This document shows positions 55,411 through 64,000 of a stretch of 64,000 bases of DNA, one piece after another; within the stretch, counting starts at the first letter, position 1; every line of letters starts with the position of its first letter. The stretch comes from Streptomyces spirodelae. Its GTDB lineage: Bacteria; Actinomycetota; Actinomycetes; Streptomycetales; Streptomycetaceae. The notes under the pieces were generated by a model. That model ran no database searches. It saw nothing but the letters and a program-made list of their open reading frames with translations, and was not told where the DNA came from. A program made the position numbers and the translations under genes. The DNA is taken from contig NZ_JAFFZN010000017.1 in the NCBI RefSeq assembly GCF_017676385.1, positions 1 through 64,000 of the forward strand, read 5' to 3'.

Positions 55411-55496
55411 ACCGGCCACAACCGGCCACAACCGGCCACCGAGTGCGACCGGCCACCGTTGGCCACCACCGGCCATCACGAGACATCACCAGCCAC
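55411..55496 (+). repeat. Array of ACCGGCCAC-type repeats upstream of the DUF4303-like gene
   Basis: Nine-base units begin at 55411, 55421, 55431, 55448, 55458 (GTTGGCCAC), 55468 (ACCGGCCAT) and 55488 (ACCAGCCAC), mostly spaced 10 bases. The array ends 25 bases before the start codon of the next gene. Spacing close to one helical turn suggests a cooperative protein-binding site, though simple slippage expansion is possible. Confidence 0.7.
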
Positions 55497-55520
55497 CACG
55501 GGCTCCTGGGAGAACGCTCG

Positions 55521-56120
55521 ATGACGTTCCGGCAGCACATGAGGCAGCAGGCGGCGAGCGCCCTGACCGAGTTCCCCACCGCACCGGATTCCGGCCTCTA
55601 CACCGTCACCTTCCGGATCGACAGCGTCGACCAGGACTCCCGCTTCCCCTACCTGGCCCTCGGCTACAACACCGAGGCCGAGGTGGCGCGGCTGCTCGCG
55701 GAACCGAGCCCGCCCGAACCGTGGGAAGCCCGCTGGAACTACGCCTACTTCCCGCCCTCCGGCCTGGAGGGCGTCCGCGTCATCGGTCACGACGAGCAAG
55801 CCGATCCGCGCGGCGCCGAGTTGCACGGTCAGGAGGCACGCGCGGCCGGCCTCTGGTTCGAGGAGGACGAGCCCGAGCACATACGGGACGAGCGGACGGA
55901 GCGCCTGGACGCACAGTTCCAACAGCTGTGCGTCGACCTGGCGCGGCAATTCCACACCGAGGGCGACCTGATACGTGCCCTGGGACGGCCACTGCCGGTG
56001 ATCCTCTATGACATGTTCGACCCGGACGTGATGTTCGCACTCACCCGAGCCGCCAACCCGCCCGCGCTGGTCGCCGACTTCCTCAGCGCAGACGCCGAGA
56101 ACGCCGACGACACCGGGTGA
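55521..56120 (+). CDS. DUF4303-like protein of unknown function
   Basis: This 199-aa soluble protein starts at ATG 55521 behind GGGAG. Features such as GLYTVTFRIDSVDQD, ALGYNTE, WNYAYFPPSGLEG and LPVILYDMFDPDVMFALTRAANP resemble what I remember of the DUF4303 family. Acidic, without a signal peptide or membrane helix. It is divergent from a GntR regulator and is the probable target of that regulator. Confidence 0.75.
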   Translation: MTFRQHMRQQAASALTEFPTAPDSGLYTVTFRIDSVDQDSRFPYLALGYNTEAEVARLLAEPSPPEPWEARWNYAYFPPSGLEGVRVIGHDEQADPRGAELHGQEARAAGLWFEEDEPEHIRDERTERLDAQFQQLCVDLARQFHTEGDLIRALGRPLPVILYDMFDPDVMFALTRAANPPALVADFLSADAENADDTG

Positions 56121-56413
56121 TTCACCCCTTCCCCCGGGTCTCCGTCTCCTCCTGGGCATGTCCGGTTCCCCCGTCCATATGGAACTCACCCAGCACGGCG
56201 ATCCGCCCCGTGTCCCCGCCCCGCACCCCGAGAAGGCGGCCCCCTCCCTCTGCGCCGGGGCCCGTCGGGACACCGTGCCGAAAACGGAGCCCCGCCGTGA
56301 ACTTTCGCGGCGTGCATGTCATCAGACTGTGTACAGCACGGAGGTGCGGGTGCGAGAGCCTGGCACTCCGCATCCGGTGCACGTCGGCGATCAACGGTCG
56401 GGAAGTGACGGCA

Positions 56414-57232
56414 GTGAGAAAACAACCGCAGCAGCACGCGACGGGCGCGACCGGGCGGCCTGAAGGGGCGTGGACCGGGCGACGGCGCATGGACCTACGC
56501 CTGGACAGGCGCACGGGCAGGTGCGGGGACAGGAACACGCGCCCGGCGGTGGTTGCCGCAGTGGGGCTCGCAGCGGGACTGGCGGCTGCCCTGCTGACCG
56601 GATGCGGTACGGAGCGGCCGGGCGACTCCGCACCCAAGAAGGTGGCCGGAGAGGCGGCACCCGCACCCGCCGACTCCCCCAGCCGCCCGACGCGGAAGGG
56701 CGGTCCCTCGCCTTCGTCGTCGTCGAATCCACGCGGCGGTGGCGCCGACAACGACAAGACACCGCCCGCTTCCTCACAGGACAGCGGCGGGAACTCCGCC
56801 TCCGGCGGGAAGGGCGGCTCCGGGGGCGGGGCGCCCGAGTCCAGCTCCTGCAAAACCGCAGGGCTCGCCTTCAGCACCTCGCACGGCATGGCCGAGGGCA
56901 CCCTTCTGGTGAACCTCAGGAACTCCGGCTCCGCCGCCTGCACCCTGAAGGGCTTCCCGGGAGTCGATCTCCAGGGCGAGGCGGGCTCCCTCCACGCCAC
57001 CCGCAACAACCTCACGCCCTCGACGGTCAACCTGCAGCCCGGTGAGACAACCCGCTTCACCCTCAACTACCCGCGCAACGACACCGGTGGCAGCGGTGTG
57101 GACATCACCAGCCTCGTGGTCACCCCGCCCAACGAGACCCAGTCCCGCACCCTGCCCGTCAGCATCAACCTGCCCGTCACCGACGGCTCCGGTACCCCGA
57201 TCACGGTCGGTCCCGTCGGCTCCGGCAAGTGA
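56414..57232 (+). CDS. DUF4232-domain lipoprotein
   Basis: This protein is about 272 aa from GTG 56414 (GGGAAG upstream); ATG 56489 is an alternative giving a shorter n-region. An Arg-rich N-terminus precedes the hydrophobic segment AVVAAVGLAAGLAAALLTGC, whose LLTGC is a lipobox. A Ser/Pro/Gly-rich linker of about 75 residues follows, then a DUF4232 domain (CKTAGLAFSTSHGMAEGT; NSGSAACTLKGFPGVDL; LQPGETTRFTLNYP). Surface-anchored; function unknown. Two Cys in the domain may form a disulfide. Confidence 0.85.
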   Translation: MRKQPQQHATGATGRPEGAWTGRRRMDLRLDRRTGRCGDRNTRPAVVAAVGLAAGLAAALLTGCGTERPGDSAPKKVAGEAAPAPADSPSRPTRKGGPSPSSSSNPRGGGADNDKTPPASSQDSGGNSASGGKGGSGGGAPESSSCKTAGLAFSTSHGMAEGTLLVNLRNSGSAACTLKGFPGVDLQGEAGSLHATRNNLTPSTVNLQPGETTRFTLNYPRNDTGGSGVDITSLVVTPPNETQSRTLPVSINLPVTDGSGTPITVGPVGSGK

Positions 57233-57635
57233 CCACCACGACACCGGTCCCCGCGGGGGTCCGCCCCTCCACCGCCACCACGGTTCGAATACGCAAACAG
57301 GTGGTCCGCGCGCGAGCGGAGGCCCTTCCGGTCAGGCAGGACGCTCAAGGTCCTCCTTTCCAGGCCGGCCGTTACGAGGCGACCAGGCGCTCGAAGGGCC
57401 GACACCAACTTGGCGTTCTGTGCTAAGGCGTCGGCACAGGGGGCCCACTTAAGGTGAGGGGCGTTCGGGTCGGCGGACAGTACCGCCATGGATGGGTGGC
57501 CTGAACACCGGGCACAGAACTGACCGAAAGCCACCGCCTCCTCCTGCAAGGCCCGGCCCGTCGTAGCGGGCTGGTTGATGGTCGGGGCCTGGGCCCGCGA
57601 GCGCGAGTAGCCGCGTGGGAAGGGCGGGGGCGGAC
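57233..57635. other. Intergenic region without a supported gene
   Basis: A palindrome CCCCGCGGGG (about 57249-57258) close behind the lipoprotein stop may terminate it. The rest shows no open frame with a ribosome site and no recognised RNA. Confidence 0.4.
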
Positions 57636-57947
57636 GTGGGAGCGATGAAGTCGGGCGAGACGCCGGAACAGGCGCGGGCGCGGGCGGAACGCCTGCGGCA
57701 GCACGCGGCGCAGGCCCGCAGCGTGGCGGGGTCGCTGGGTTCCACGCTGGATACGGGGGTGGCCAAGGCGACCGCCGACGGGGTGTGGCTGGGCCCGTAC
57801 GCGGAGCGCGTCTCAGGGGAACTGCGCAAGCAGCAGCTCGCGCTGGAGGGCTTGGCGAACGGAGTGCGCGCCACTGCCCAGCGCTGGGACCACGAGGCCG
57901 AACTGCTCGACAAGGAGGCTGCGGCAGTTCCGACGGGAGGCAACTGA
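57636..57947 (+). CDS. WXG100/ESX-like small helical protein
   Basis: This protein is 103 aa from GTG 57636 (or 100 aa from ATG 57645). It is almost entirely helical and charged (ETPEQARARAERLRQHAAQAR; VSGELRKQQLALEGLANGVR), with GVWLGPYAERV at the turn. That places the W-x-G-P turn between two helices as in actinobacterial WXG100-like proteins. It has no signal peptide and is directly coupled to the next gene (stop and start overlap in TGATGG). It is probably a type VII secretion partner or chaperone. Confidence 0.75.
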   Translation: MGAMKSGETPEQARARAERLRQHAAQARSVAGSLGSTLDTGVAKATADGVWLGPYAERVSGELRKQQLALEGLANGVRATAQRWDHEAELLDKEAAAVPTGGN

Positions 57948-59662
57948 TGGGTGATTTCCAGGGCTTCGACCTGGTCCGGGTACGGGAGCTCGCGGGGCAT
58001 CTGGACTCGGTGGCGGGCTCCATCGTGCCGATGCACCGGCGGCTGTCCCAGATCCTGGAGGCAGCAGCCGCCGACATGGCGCCGCAGAAGGCGAGTACGA
58101 GCCCGGAACTGCAACCGCTGGTGGACCACCCCGGAGTGCCGGTGGCCACAGGCGGAATTCCGATCTCAAGGACGTACGGCATCCCGACGGGATACCTTCC
58201 GGGGCCCAGGACGCAGGGCGAGGCGCTCGCCGGCGGGCCGCTGCCGGGCTCCGTCGATCCGTTCCTGCGCCGGACCGCGGCCGACATCCTGGCCCGGTGC
58301 GACCGCCTGGAGCAGGTCCGGAAGGCAGCTCCCCCCTCCGTCGAGCTGGACGCCGGCGCCCTGCTGGCCGCCGACCCGGTCAACCTCAACGCCGTACCGA
58401 AGCCGAACGCGGGCGAGCAGGCGGTCTCCACGTGGTGGGCCGGGCTGGCGCCCGCGCAGCGCGAGCAGTATCTGTATCTCAAGCCCGAAGCGCTGCAGAC
58501 GCTCAGGGGTCTGCCCACGGACGTGCTGCAGCGGGCCACACAGCTTGCCTACTTCAAGGTGGTGCCCTACAAGACCTCCAGCCACGAGAGTTCGGGCGGC
58601 GGCAAACTCTCGATCTTCTTCGCCGAGCTCGGTCAGGGTTTCGCCCTGCGTACCGAGCAGATGAACGACGGCACCTACCGCGTGACCATGATCTCCAACG
58701 CCCAGGAGGGGCTCAAGCTCGACGAGAAGCTGAAGCTCGGCGGCGCGATGAAGTTCGAAATCGGCGACACCTGGTCGTTCAAGAGCAAGGCGGAAGCCGA
58801 AAAGCTGCAAAAGGACCTCTCCGAGGCGTTCAGGCTGCATACGGCGCAATATCTGAGCCCAGCCGGCTGGCTCTGGGCCAAGGCACGGCTCCCGCAGGTG
58901 CTGGAGCGGATCGGTCAGCCGAAGATCAAGACGAGAACGGTGAACGCCGAGGCGAACGCGGCGGCCAACATCACAGGCGTGACCCCCGGGATCAAGTTCA
59001 GCAGCAACCTCTCGGCCATTACCAGCACCATGGACCCGCTGCGGCCCACAGAAACGTTGAGCAGGGAATTCACCGTGGAGCCCTCGCTCGCCAGGGGGAA
59101 AGTGCTGCAGATCGAGGGAAGCAAGGTCCTCGGCGGCGCGATCCAGGTGGTCCGGGACAAGAACAACCCCGACCCGAACACCAACATCACCACCGTCCGC
59201 CTCATCCAGACCGTGGAAGGAAAGCTCGGCGGATCGTTCAGTGGCGAACTCGGGGACAAGAAGGCAGGTCTCTCCGGCTCGTACCGGGAAGGAGGTAACG
59301 ACACCCACGTGGTGACGGTCAACGTCCCGATCAGCACCACGCCCGAGGAGCAGACCGCTGCCCGGAAGTGGCTGAAGACCCCGATGACTTCGATGCTGAG
59401 CCGCCCCGCCGTCCCTTCCGACCCGCCGGCTCCCACCGGAGATCTCTTCTCGCGACTGGCACACACCCGTGGGCAGGTCAGCGCTGTCTCCTACAAAGGG
59501 CACGCCTCCGAGCTGAAGCTGGGCGGAAAACTCACGATCGAGGGCATCCCCATCGGCCTGGAAGGCACGGTGACAGGAAAGCACGACCGGATCACCGACC
59601 AGCGGTACCTCGGCGCCCCCGACCCCGTCACCGGAAGACGCACCTTCGTCCCCGTCAACTGA
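57947..59662 (+). CDS. Large putative type VII secretion-associated protein, unknown C-terminal domain
   Basis: This 571-aa protein starts at ATG 57947, overlapping the previous stop. Residues 1-60 are helical (VRVRELAGHLDSVAGSIVPM...RLSQILEAAAADM), as in ESX substrates. Near residues 160-200, WWAGLAPAQREQYLYLKPEA followed by LRGLPTDVLQRATQL resembles the segment preceding hydrolase domains in DUF1023-type proteins, but no Gly-x-Ser-x-Gly hydrolase follows. The remaining 370 residues are rich in beta-type sequence (KLSIFFAELGQGFALRT; DGTYRVTMIS; KLGGSFSGELGDKKAGLSG; ELKLGGKLTIEG) and match no family I know. Secretion and effector role are inferred. Confidence 0.75.
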   Translation: MGDFQGFDLVRVRELAGHLDSVAGSIVPMHRRLSQILEAAAADMAPQKASTSPELQPLVDHPGVPVATGGIPISRTYGIPTGYLPGPRTQGEALAGGPLPGSVDPFLRRTAADILARCDRLEQVRKAAPPSVELDAGALLAADPVNLNAVPKPNAGEQAVSTWWAGLAPAQREQYLYLKPEALQTLRGLPTDVLQRATQLAYFKVVPYKTSSHESSGGGKLSIFFAELGQGFALRTEQMNDGTYRVTMISNAQEGLKLDEKLKLGGAMKFEIGDTWSFKSKAEAEKLQKDLSEAFRLHTAQYLSPAGWLWAKARLPQVLERIGQPKIKTRTVNAEANAAANITGVTPGIKFSSNLSAITSTMDPLRPTETLSREFTVEPSLARGKVLQIEGSKVLGGAIQVVRDKNNPDPNTNITTVRLIQTVEGKLGGSFSGELGDKKAGLSGSYREGGNDTHVVTVNVPISTTPEEQTAARKWLKTPMTSMLSRPAVPSDPPAPTGDLFSRLAHTRGQVSAVSYKGHASELKLGGKLTIEGIPIGLEGTVTGKHDRITDQRYLGAPDPVTGRRTFVPVN

Positions 59663-60017
59663 CTCCTGTCGGAGAGCGGGCGCGAGTTGAGCTGATGTGT
59701 CGGCTCGATCGCGGTGAGCGTCCGGCTGAACGCAAGTCCGCCTGGCTTCGACCGCCCCCACCCCACCGACCTGCGCCGTGTCCCGGTGCGCCCAGCGCTC
59801 CGGCACCTGTCGTGACGTTCGGCGACTGGGGGCCGGGGTCGGCAACCCGGCGATGAGGGCTCGGCGGCCGACCCGGATATCTCTCGCGCCACCTTCTTTC
59901 AGCGCTGTCGCCGTGTTTCCCGGTGATCACCTCCCTGGACTGGCGACGCCGAAGAAGCTCACTGGACGAGCAGTGATGAGGAAGTCGACGCCTCACCACC
60001 GACCGTGCACGAACTCG
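59663..60017. other. Intergenic region without a supported gene
   Basis: This is a stretch of about 350 bases between convergent genes. Only overlapping low-quality frames are present; no strong hairpin was noticed. Confidence 0.35.
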
Positions 60018-60971
60018 TCAGCCCACCGTGCTGTCGGTTTCCCGACCTCGAGTGGCAAGGAGAGACCAGACGATGGAAACGGCGATGGTGGCGGCGATGA
60101 CACCGAGAGTGAGCGGGATGGGTAGTTTACCGACGGGCGTCTCGGACAGGATGAGCTTGACGCCGGCGAAGGCGAGCAGGACCGCGAGTCCGTAATGCAG
60201 GTAGGCGAAGCGGCGCAAAAGCCCGGCGAGACAGAAGTACAGGCTCCGCAGGCCCAGGACGGCGAATGCGTTGGCGGTCCATACCAGAAACGTGTCGGTG
60301 GTGATGGCCAATACTGCGGCGACGGAGTCCACGGCAAAGACCAGGTCCGTGGCCTCGATCGCGACCAGGGCCACGAACAGCAATGTCGCCACTCTGCGGC
60401 CGTTGACGCGCACGAAGAACGCACCGCCGTGGAAACGGGGGTCGGTCGGAATGATCTTCTTGACCAGGCGAACGACCGGGTTGCGGTCCGGGTGGACCTC
60501 CTGGTCCTTGGAGACTGCCATCTTCCAGCCCGTCCAGATCAGGAAAGCACCGAACAGATAAGCGGTCCAGAAGAAGATCTGGAGCAGTTCCGCGCCGACG
60601 AAAATGAACACCAGTCGGGCCGCCAGCGCCCCGAGGACCCCCCAGAACAGCACCTTGTGCTGATAAGCGTCCGGCACCGCGAAGAATGAGAACACCAGTG
60701 CGAACACAAAGACGTTGTCGATCGACAGGGCCTTCTCGATCAGGTAGCCGGCGTAGTAGGTGGAAGCGGTCTCGCCACCCTGCCACACCCAGAGGATCAG
60801 GCCGAAACCCAGGCCGATGGCGATCCAAAGAGCACTCCACAGCACGGCCTCCCGGAATCCGATGACGTGCTCTTCTCGGTGGGCGATCAGATCGACGACG
60901 AGCATCACGCCGATGACGCCGGTGACGACGGCCCACCCCCACAGCGGGACAGCGAACGACAGCTCATTCAC
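60018..60971 (-). CDS. TerC family integral membrane protein
   Basis: This 317-aa protein is predicted from GTG 60971; GTG 60998 is an alternative. About nine helices are present. TerC family motifs include EKALSIDNVFVFALVFSFF (acidic residues in the membrane) and VALVAIEATDLVFAVDSVAAVLA. Members act in manganese export or tellurite resistance and metal loading of exoenzymes. No other ter genes are nearby. Confidence 0.93.
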   Translation of the reverse strand: MNELSFAVPLWGWAVVTGVIGVMLVVDLIAHREEHVIGFREAVLWSALWIAIGLGFGLILWVWQGGETASTYYAGYLIEKALSIDNVFVFALVFSFFAVPDAYQHKVLFWGVLGALAARLVFIFVGAELLQIFFWTAYLFGAFLIWTGWKMAVSKDQEVHPDRNPVVRLVKKIIPTDPRFHGGAFFVRVNGRRVATLLFVALVAIEATDLVFAVDSVAAVLAITTDTFLVWTANAFAVLGLRSLYFCLAGLLRRFAYLHYGLAVLLAFAGVKLILSETPVGKLPIPLTLGVIAATIAVSIVWSLLATRGRETDSTVG

Positions 60972-61601
60972 GGTTGGTCGGCTTCCTCTCACGGACACCG
61001 GGGCGTAGAAGGAAAAGGGACGGGTTCGGGGCGCAGGGAGTACGGGCAGTCCGCGCCGGACCGCGGGTGCGATTCACCCGGGCGCTCGCCTCCCAGGGGC
61101 CTCGGCTCGGCGAGAAGCCGAGTCTTCCTGGCCGGCTGCCCGACTCATCCCGGCACCGCCACAGCCTCCGCCGTCCACTTTTCCCGCACCCTCACATCCC
61201 TGGCCGGCGCACAGTCCGTCACCTCCCTCAATGAAGCATCCGACCAGGCCGGACACCAACGGCCTGGGGGTAACTCATGCTGTTTCCAGCAGCCACTCAC
61301 TCGAACGGCTCATTGTTTTGCAATGACAGCGGTGCTCCGTACAGGGCCGGTATTCCGCGATTCCCGGGTGCCTCGATACGGCGGAACGCCTCTGCTGCGT
61401 TGGTGCGACGCCGGGCAGGGCTCGAACGTTGGAGTGACGGCTTCGGGCGCCGATGTCGATGCTCGGCAAGCGCGCCGGCCCGATTCCGAGGTCAGGCAAA
61501 ACCTCTCAGCGGGCCGGTACCTCCCTTGACAGCGCAGGTCCCCATCGCGGTCCCCGTCGTAGCGGTCGCCCAGTCACATATCTGCGAGGAAGGACATCGC
61601 T
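60972..61601. promoter_or_regulatory. Divergent intergenic region, terC / DUF4397 gene
   Basis: About 630 bases without a supported gene. A CTCGGC/GCCGAG hairpin lies near 61110-61130 in the terC leader. I looked for a yybP-ykoY manganese riboswitch on the minus strand and did not find its core sequence. GAGGAAGGA at 61586-61594 is the ribosome site of the next gene. Confidence 0.35.
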
Positions 61602-62423
61602 ATGGTCAGGAGAATTCTCCGCATCACCAGTGCACTCACCGTCTCGGGTGCTCTCGGACTGGCGTTCACCCCCACAGGAGCAGCTGCGGCAGACGGAGGC
61701 ACCGCGACAGTCACCGTGTTCCACGGCATACCTGACACGCCCGTGGATGTCTGGGCGAACGGCAAGGAGTTGATCTCCGACTTCCAGCCGGGTTCACTCA
61801 CCGACCCACAGCAACTGCCCGCAGGTTCCTACGACATCAAGGTCTACCCGGCGGGCACGTCCCCTTCCTCCGGGAGCCCGGTGGTCGCCAAGCAGGTTGA
61901 CGTGGCCGCCGGGGCCAACGCCACAGTGGTCGCGAACCTCACAGAAGGTGGTCAGCCTGCGCTGAACGCCTACAAGAACGATGTGTCACCTGCCCCCGGC
62001 GGCAAGTCCAGGCTGACCGTGCGCCACGTCGCAGCGGCTCCCGCCGTGGACGTCCGCGCCGACGGCCAGGCCGTCTTCAAAGACCTGAAGAACCCCCGAG
62101 AAGCCTCTGCTGAGGTGCCGGCGGGAACTGTCAACGCCGACGTCACCCTCGCCGGCACCGACAAGGTGGTCATCGGCCCCGCGAAACTCGACCTCGCCGA
62201 TGGCGCCTCAACCGTCGTCTACGCCTGGGGCAGCGCCAAGGACAACAACCTCGCGCTGAAGACCCAGACACTCTCCACCGGCGGCAAGGCTCCGGGGCCG
62301 CCCGCGGCAGGCGTATCCGGCGCGGCGGCCTCCAACGACGACACGGCGCTGTACGCGCTGGCAGCCGGCGCCGCGTTCGTGGTCCTCGTCGCCGGCGCGC
62401 AACTGGCGCACCGGCGGCGGTGA
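61602..62423 (+). CDS. Secreted, membrane-anchored DUF4397 protein
   Basis: This 273-aa protein starts at ATG 61602. A Sec signal peptide (MVRRILRITSALTVSGALGLAF...AAAAD) is followed by two DUF4397 repeats (VFHGIPDTPVDVWANG and RHVAAAPAVDVRADG). After a Pro/Gly/Ala linker the C-terminus has a hydrophobic helix (LYALAAGAAFVVLVAGAQL) and a basic tail HRRR. This is the layout of a sortase substrate, but no LPxTG or LAxTG is seen before the helix. Its stop overlaps the start of the sortase gene, so the two probably work together. Confidence 0.88.
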   Translation: MVRRILRITSALTVSGALGLAFTPTGAAAADGGTATVTVFHGIPDTPVDVWANGKELISDFQPGSLTDPQQLPAGSYDIKVYPAGTSPSSGSPVVAKQVDVAAGANATVVANLTEGGQPALNAYKNDVSPAPGGKSRLTVRHVAAAPAVDVRADGQAVFKDLKNPREASAEVPAGTVNADVTLAGTDKVVIGPAKLDLADGASTVVYAWGSAKDNNLALKTQTLSTGGKAPGPPAAGVSGAAASNDDTALYALAAGAAFVVLVAGAQLAHRRR

Positions 62424-63082
62424 CCCCTCGACGAAGGCCGGTGCGGCCGAGCCACGGTCGCACCGGCCACCCCCGCACATGGTGGGCCCTGCTGGTGGCT
62501 GCGCTGCTCACCTCGGTCACAGCGCTGCTCCTGACCAGCCTCTCACCCGACGCGCCGACAGATTTCGGCCCCGCTCTCGGGAAGCGCCCTCCAAGAGGAA
62601 CCCCTCAGGCGGAGCCTGGCAGCCGCAAAGCGGGTGTGCCTGTGCGCCTTGCCCTGCCGGCCCAGGGCGTACGAGCCGACATCGTGCCGGTCGGCACCAC
62701 CCGTACCCACGATCTCGCCGTACCCTCAGACCCCGACGACGTCGGCTGGTATCGCTTCGGTGCCCGACCGGGAGCCTCATCCGGCGCCGCGGTCCTCGTC
62801 GGTCACGTCGACTCCCGCTCAGGAGCCCTGGGGGCGCTGGCCTCGCTCAGCTCCGCCCAGCGAGGGGACAGGGTCACCGTGAGCGGAGCAAACGGCGGAC
62901 AGGTCCACTATCGCATAGTGGGGCGCCGTTCCGTGGCCAAGGCAGCCTTTCCCTCCCACCTGTTCCGTACCTCAGGACCTCCAGCTCTGGTCCTGATCAC
63001 CTGCGCTGCCCCCTTCGACCCCGACCACGGCGGGTACCAACGCCTTCTGATCGTCACCGCGGTCCCAGCCGGGCGAGGGTGA
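62420..63082 (+). CDS. Class F sortase
   Basis: This 220-aa protein starts at GTG 62420, overlapping the DUF4397 stop by four bases. An N-terminal membrane anchor (WWALLVAALLTSVTALLLTSL) precedes the sortase barrel. Catalytic His is in VGHVDS, Cys in LITCAAPFD and Arg in YQRLLIVTA. The family cleaves a sorting motif and joins the protein to peptidoglycan or another acceptor; class F substrates in actinobacteria are poorly known. The upstream DUF4397 protein is the obvious candidate. Confidence 0.92.
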   Translation: MTPRRRPVRPSHGRTGHPRTWWALLVAALLTSVTALLLTSLSPDAPTDFGPALGKRPPRGTPQAEPGSRKAGVPVRLALPAQGVRADIVPVGTTRTHDLAVPSDPDDVGWYRFGARPGASSGAAVLVGHVDSRSGALGALASLSSAQRGDRVTVSGANGGQVHYRIVGRRSVAKAAFPSHLFRTSGPPALVLITCAAPFDPDHGGYQRLLIVTAVPAGRG

Positions 63083-63359
63083 GCGCTACCCCGCGTGTCG
63101 CCTGCCAGCAGCCGTGACCACGGTGACCTTGCTGCGCGGCCACGATCTGACCCACGCCTTCGACCACGCGTCCCGCACCTACGACGGGCTCACGGCCCTG
63201 CACCCGGTTCCCGCGCTGTCTTCCGGTCCGGTTCTGCGCCGAGGGGGCGTCATCACCGGTGGCGACGTCGATGAACAAGGCGTGGCCCGGTCGCGTCGAG
63301 GCCGGCGAAGATGGCAGTCGCCGGGCTCGACGCGCTGCTCCGGCCGCCGTGCAGCTGGG

Positions 63360-64000
63360 TCATCGAAGTCCCGCCAGCGGGTCCCTGGCCCCCAGGCGCC
63401 CGCAGCGGTTCTGGATCTCGAGCCCTCTCGCAAACGCCACCCACCCCTCTCTGTCCTTGCCCAGGTGGTCTTCGAGCATGATGCCCCGGTCGATCAGGAC
63501 GCGGGCCAGGCTGGATGCGTAGGCCCGGTTGGCCCGTGCCAGGCGGAGATAGCCGTCGACAGCTGCTCGGCTCGCGACTTCGGCCTCGCTGTAACGCTCA
63601 AGTCTTCGCAGGACGACGGACAGGCGGAAGTGGGCCTGGGCGAGGTAGGACTCGTCGGCCGACCGGTTGGTGCGCACGCACTGTTGTTCCACGGCAACCG
63701 CCTCTTCCGCGACGGTCAGGGCCTCGTCGTAGCGGTCCGCCTCACAGAGCAACTGCCCCCAGTTGTACAGGGCCGTACCCAGGCCGCGTTCGGCCTCGGC
63801 GTTGTCGTGTGCCCGTATCAGGCGTCGCTCCAGGACGACGGCCTGCTCGATGACCGTGAGCGCCTCTTCCCTCCGGCCCACGTCGCTGAGGCGGACGGCC
63901 AGTTCGTTGAGTGCCAGGGCGTAGGCGGTCGCGTTGCCCGCGGGGTCCGTTGCGGCCGGTTCGCGGTAGGCGGCGGCGAGGCGGTAGTGGAGAAGCAGAT
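63360..64000 (-). CDS. Tetratricopeptide repeat protein, N-terminus outside the window
   Basis: The last 213 codons of a minus-strand gene are visible, ending at 63360. Successive TPR units are recognisable: LALNELAVRLSDVGRREEAL, GTALYNWGQLLCEADRYDEAL, AHFRLSVVLRRLERYSEAEV, and ARVLIDRGIMLEDHLGKDRE. This is typical of the C-terminal TPR array of large NB-ARC or CHAT-type regulators in Streptomyces, but the rest is not available, so the class is open. Confidence 0.85.
   Translation of the reverse strand, partial: LLLHYRLAAAYREPAATDPAGNATAYALALNELAVRLSDVGRREEALTVIEQAVVLERRLIRAHDNAEAERGLGTALYNWGQLLCEADRYDEALTVAEEAVAVEQQCVRTNRSADESYLAQAHFRLSVVLRRLERYSEAEVASRAAVDGYLRLARANRAYASSLARVLIDRGIMLEDHLGKDREGWVAFARGLEIQNRCGRLGARDPLAGLR

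Noticed and set aside
60972..61200. Possible manganese riboswitch (yybP-ykoY) before terC
   Set aside because: The conserved core sequence was not found in the minus-strand leader; only an ordinary hairpin is present.
63083..63359. Possible transposase or other gene remnant between the sortase and the TPR gene
   Set aside because: Both strands give fragments without a start, a full domain or terminal repeats, so no origin can be assigned.

Overview
The window is very GC-rich, has strong third-position G/C bias, and carries mycothiol biosynthesis, SpoIIE-type phosphatases, a SARP/NB-ARC-like TPR tail and a bldK-like peptide importer. This points to a Streptomyces chromosome. From memory, the order mshB - dipeptidyl peptidase - oligopeptide ABC operons - typA - sdh resembles the SCO5106-SCO5126 (bldK) neighbourhood of S. 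coelicolor. No tRNA, rRNA, CRISPR array or intact insertion sequence was seen.

Layout. (1) 1-6739: a membrane-anchored peptidoglycan-binding protein with nonapeptide repeats, a DUF6113 membrane protein, mshB, a 64-aa membrane protein and an S9 dipeptidyl peptidase. (2) 6863-26376: three consecutive oligopeptide (Opp/Dpp/BldK-type) ABC importers, all on the minus strand. Operons II and III share near-identical stretches in their ATPase genes that look like gene conversion. One unrelated membrane protein gene lies between operons I and II. (3) 26829-31246: typA and a long, unusual family-5 solute-binding lipoprotein. (4) 31679-35758: a small conserved gene and a succinate dehydrogenase operon of the mycobacterial Sdh1 (Rv0249c-Rv0247c) type. 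(5) 35880-48702: a lasso peptide cluster (38961-43758) of precursor, cyclase, RRE protein, leader peptidase and ABC exporter. It is flanked by two histidine kinase/response regulator pairs, a second ABC-2 exporter, a PAP2 phosphatase and an orphan atypical response regulator. (6) 48922-56120: two multidomain SpoIIE phosphatases, a SPOR-like small protein, a GntR/UTRA regulator and a DUF4303-like gene behind a repeat array. (7) 56414-64000: a DUF4232 lipoprotein, a WXG100-like/large protein pair that looks like a type VII secretion substrate, TerC, a DUF4397 surface protein with a class F sortase, and the end of a TPR protein.

The main discovery is a 41-codon lasso precursor gene at 43633-43758 (minus). 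Its predicted 20-residue core is CLPSGDCPDFLGCGRALWCI. It keeps Cys1, Cys7, Asp9, Cys13 and Cys19 of class I (double-disulfide) lasso peptides and looks like a new relative of sviceucin and the siamycins. The cluster has overlapping start/stop codons from the cyclase to the exporter, a strong hairpin after the precursor gene, and helically spaced TGTCCC boxes in the precursor promoter.
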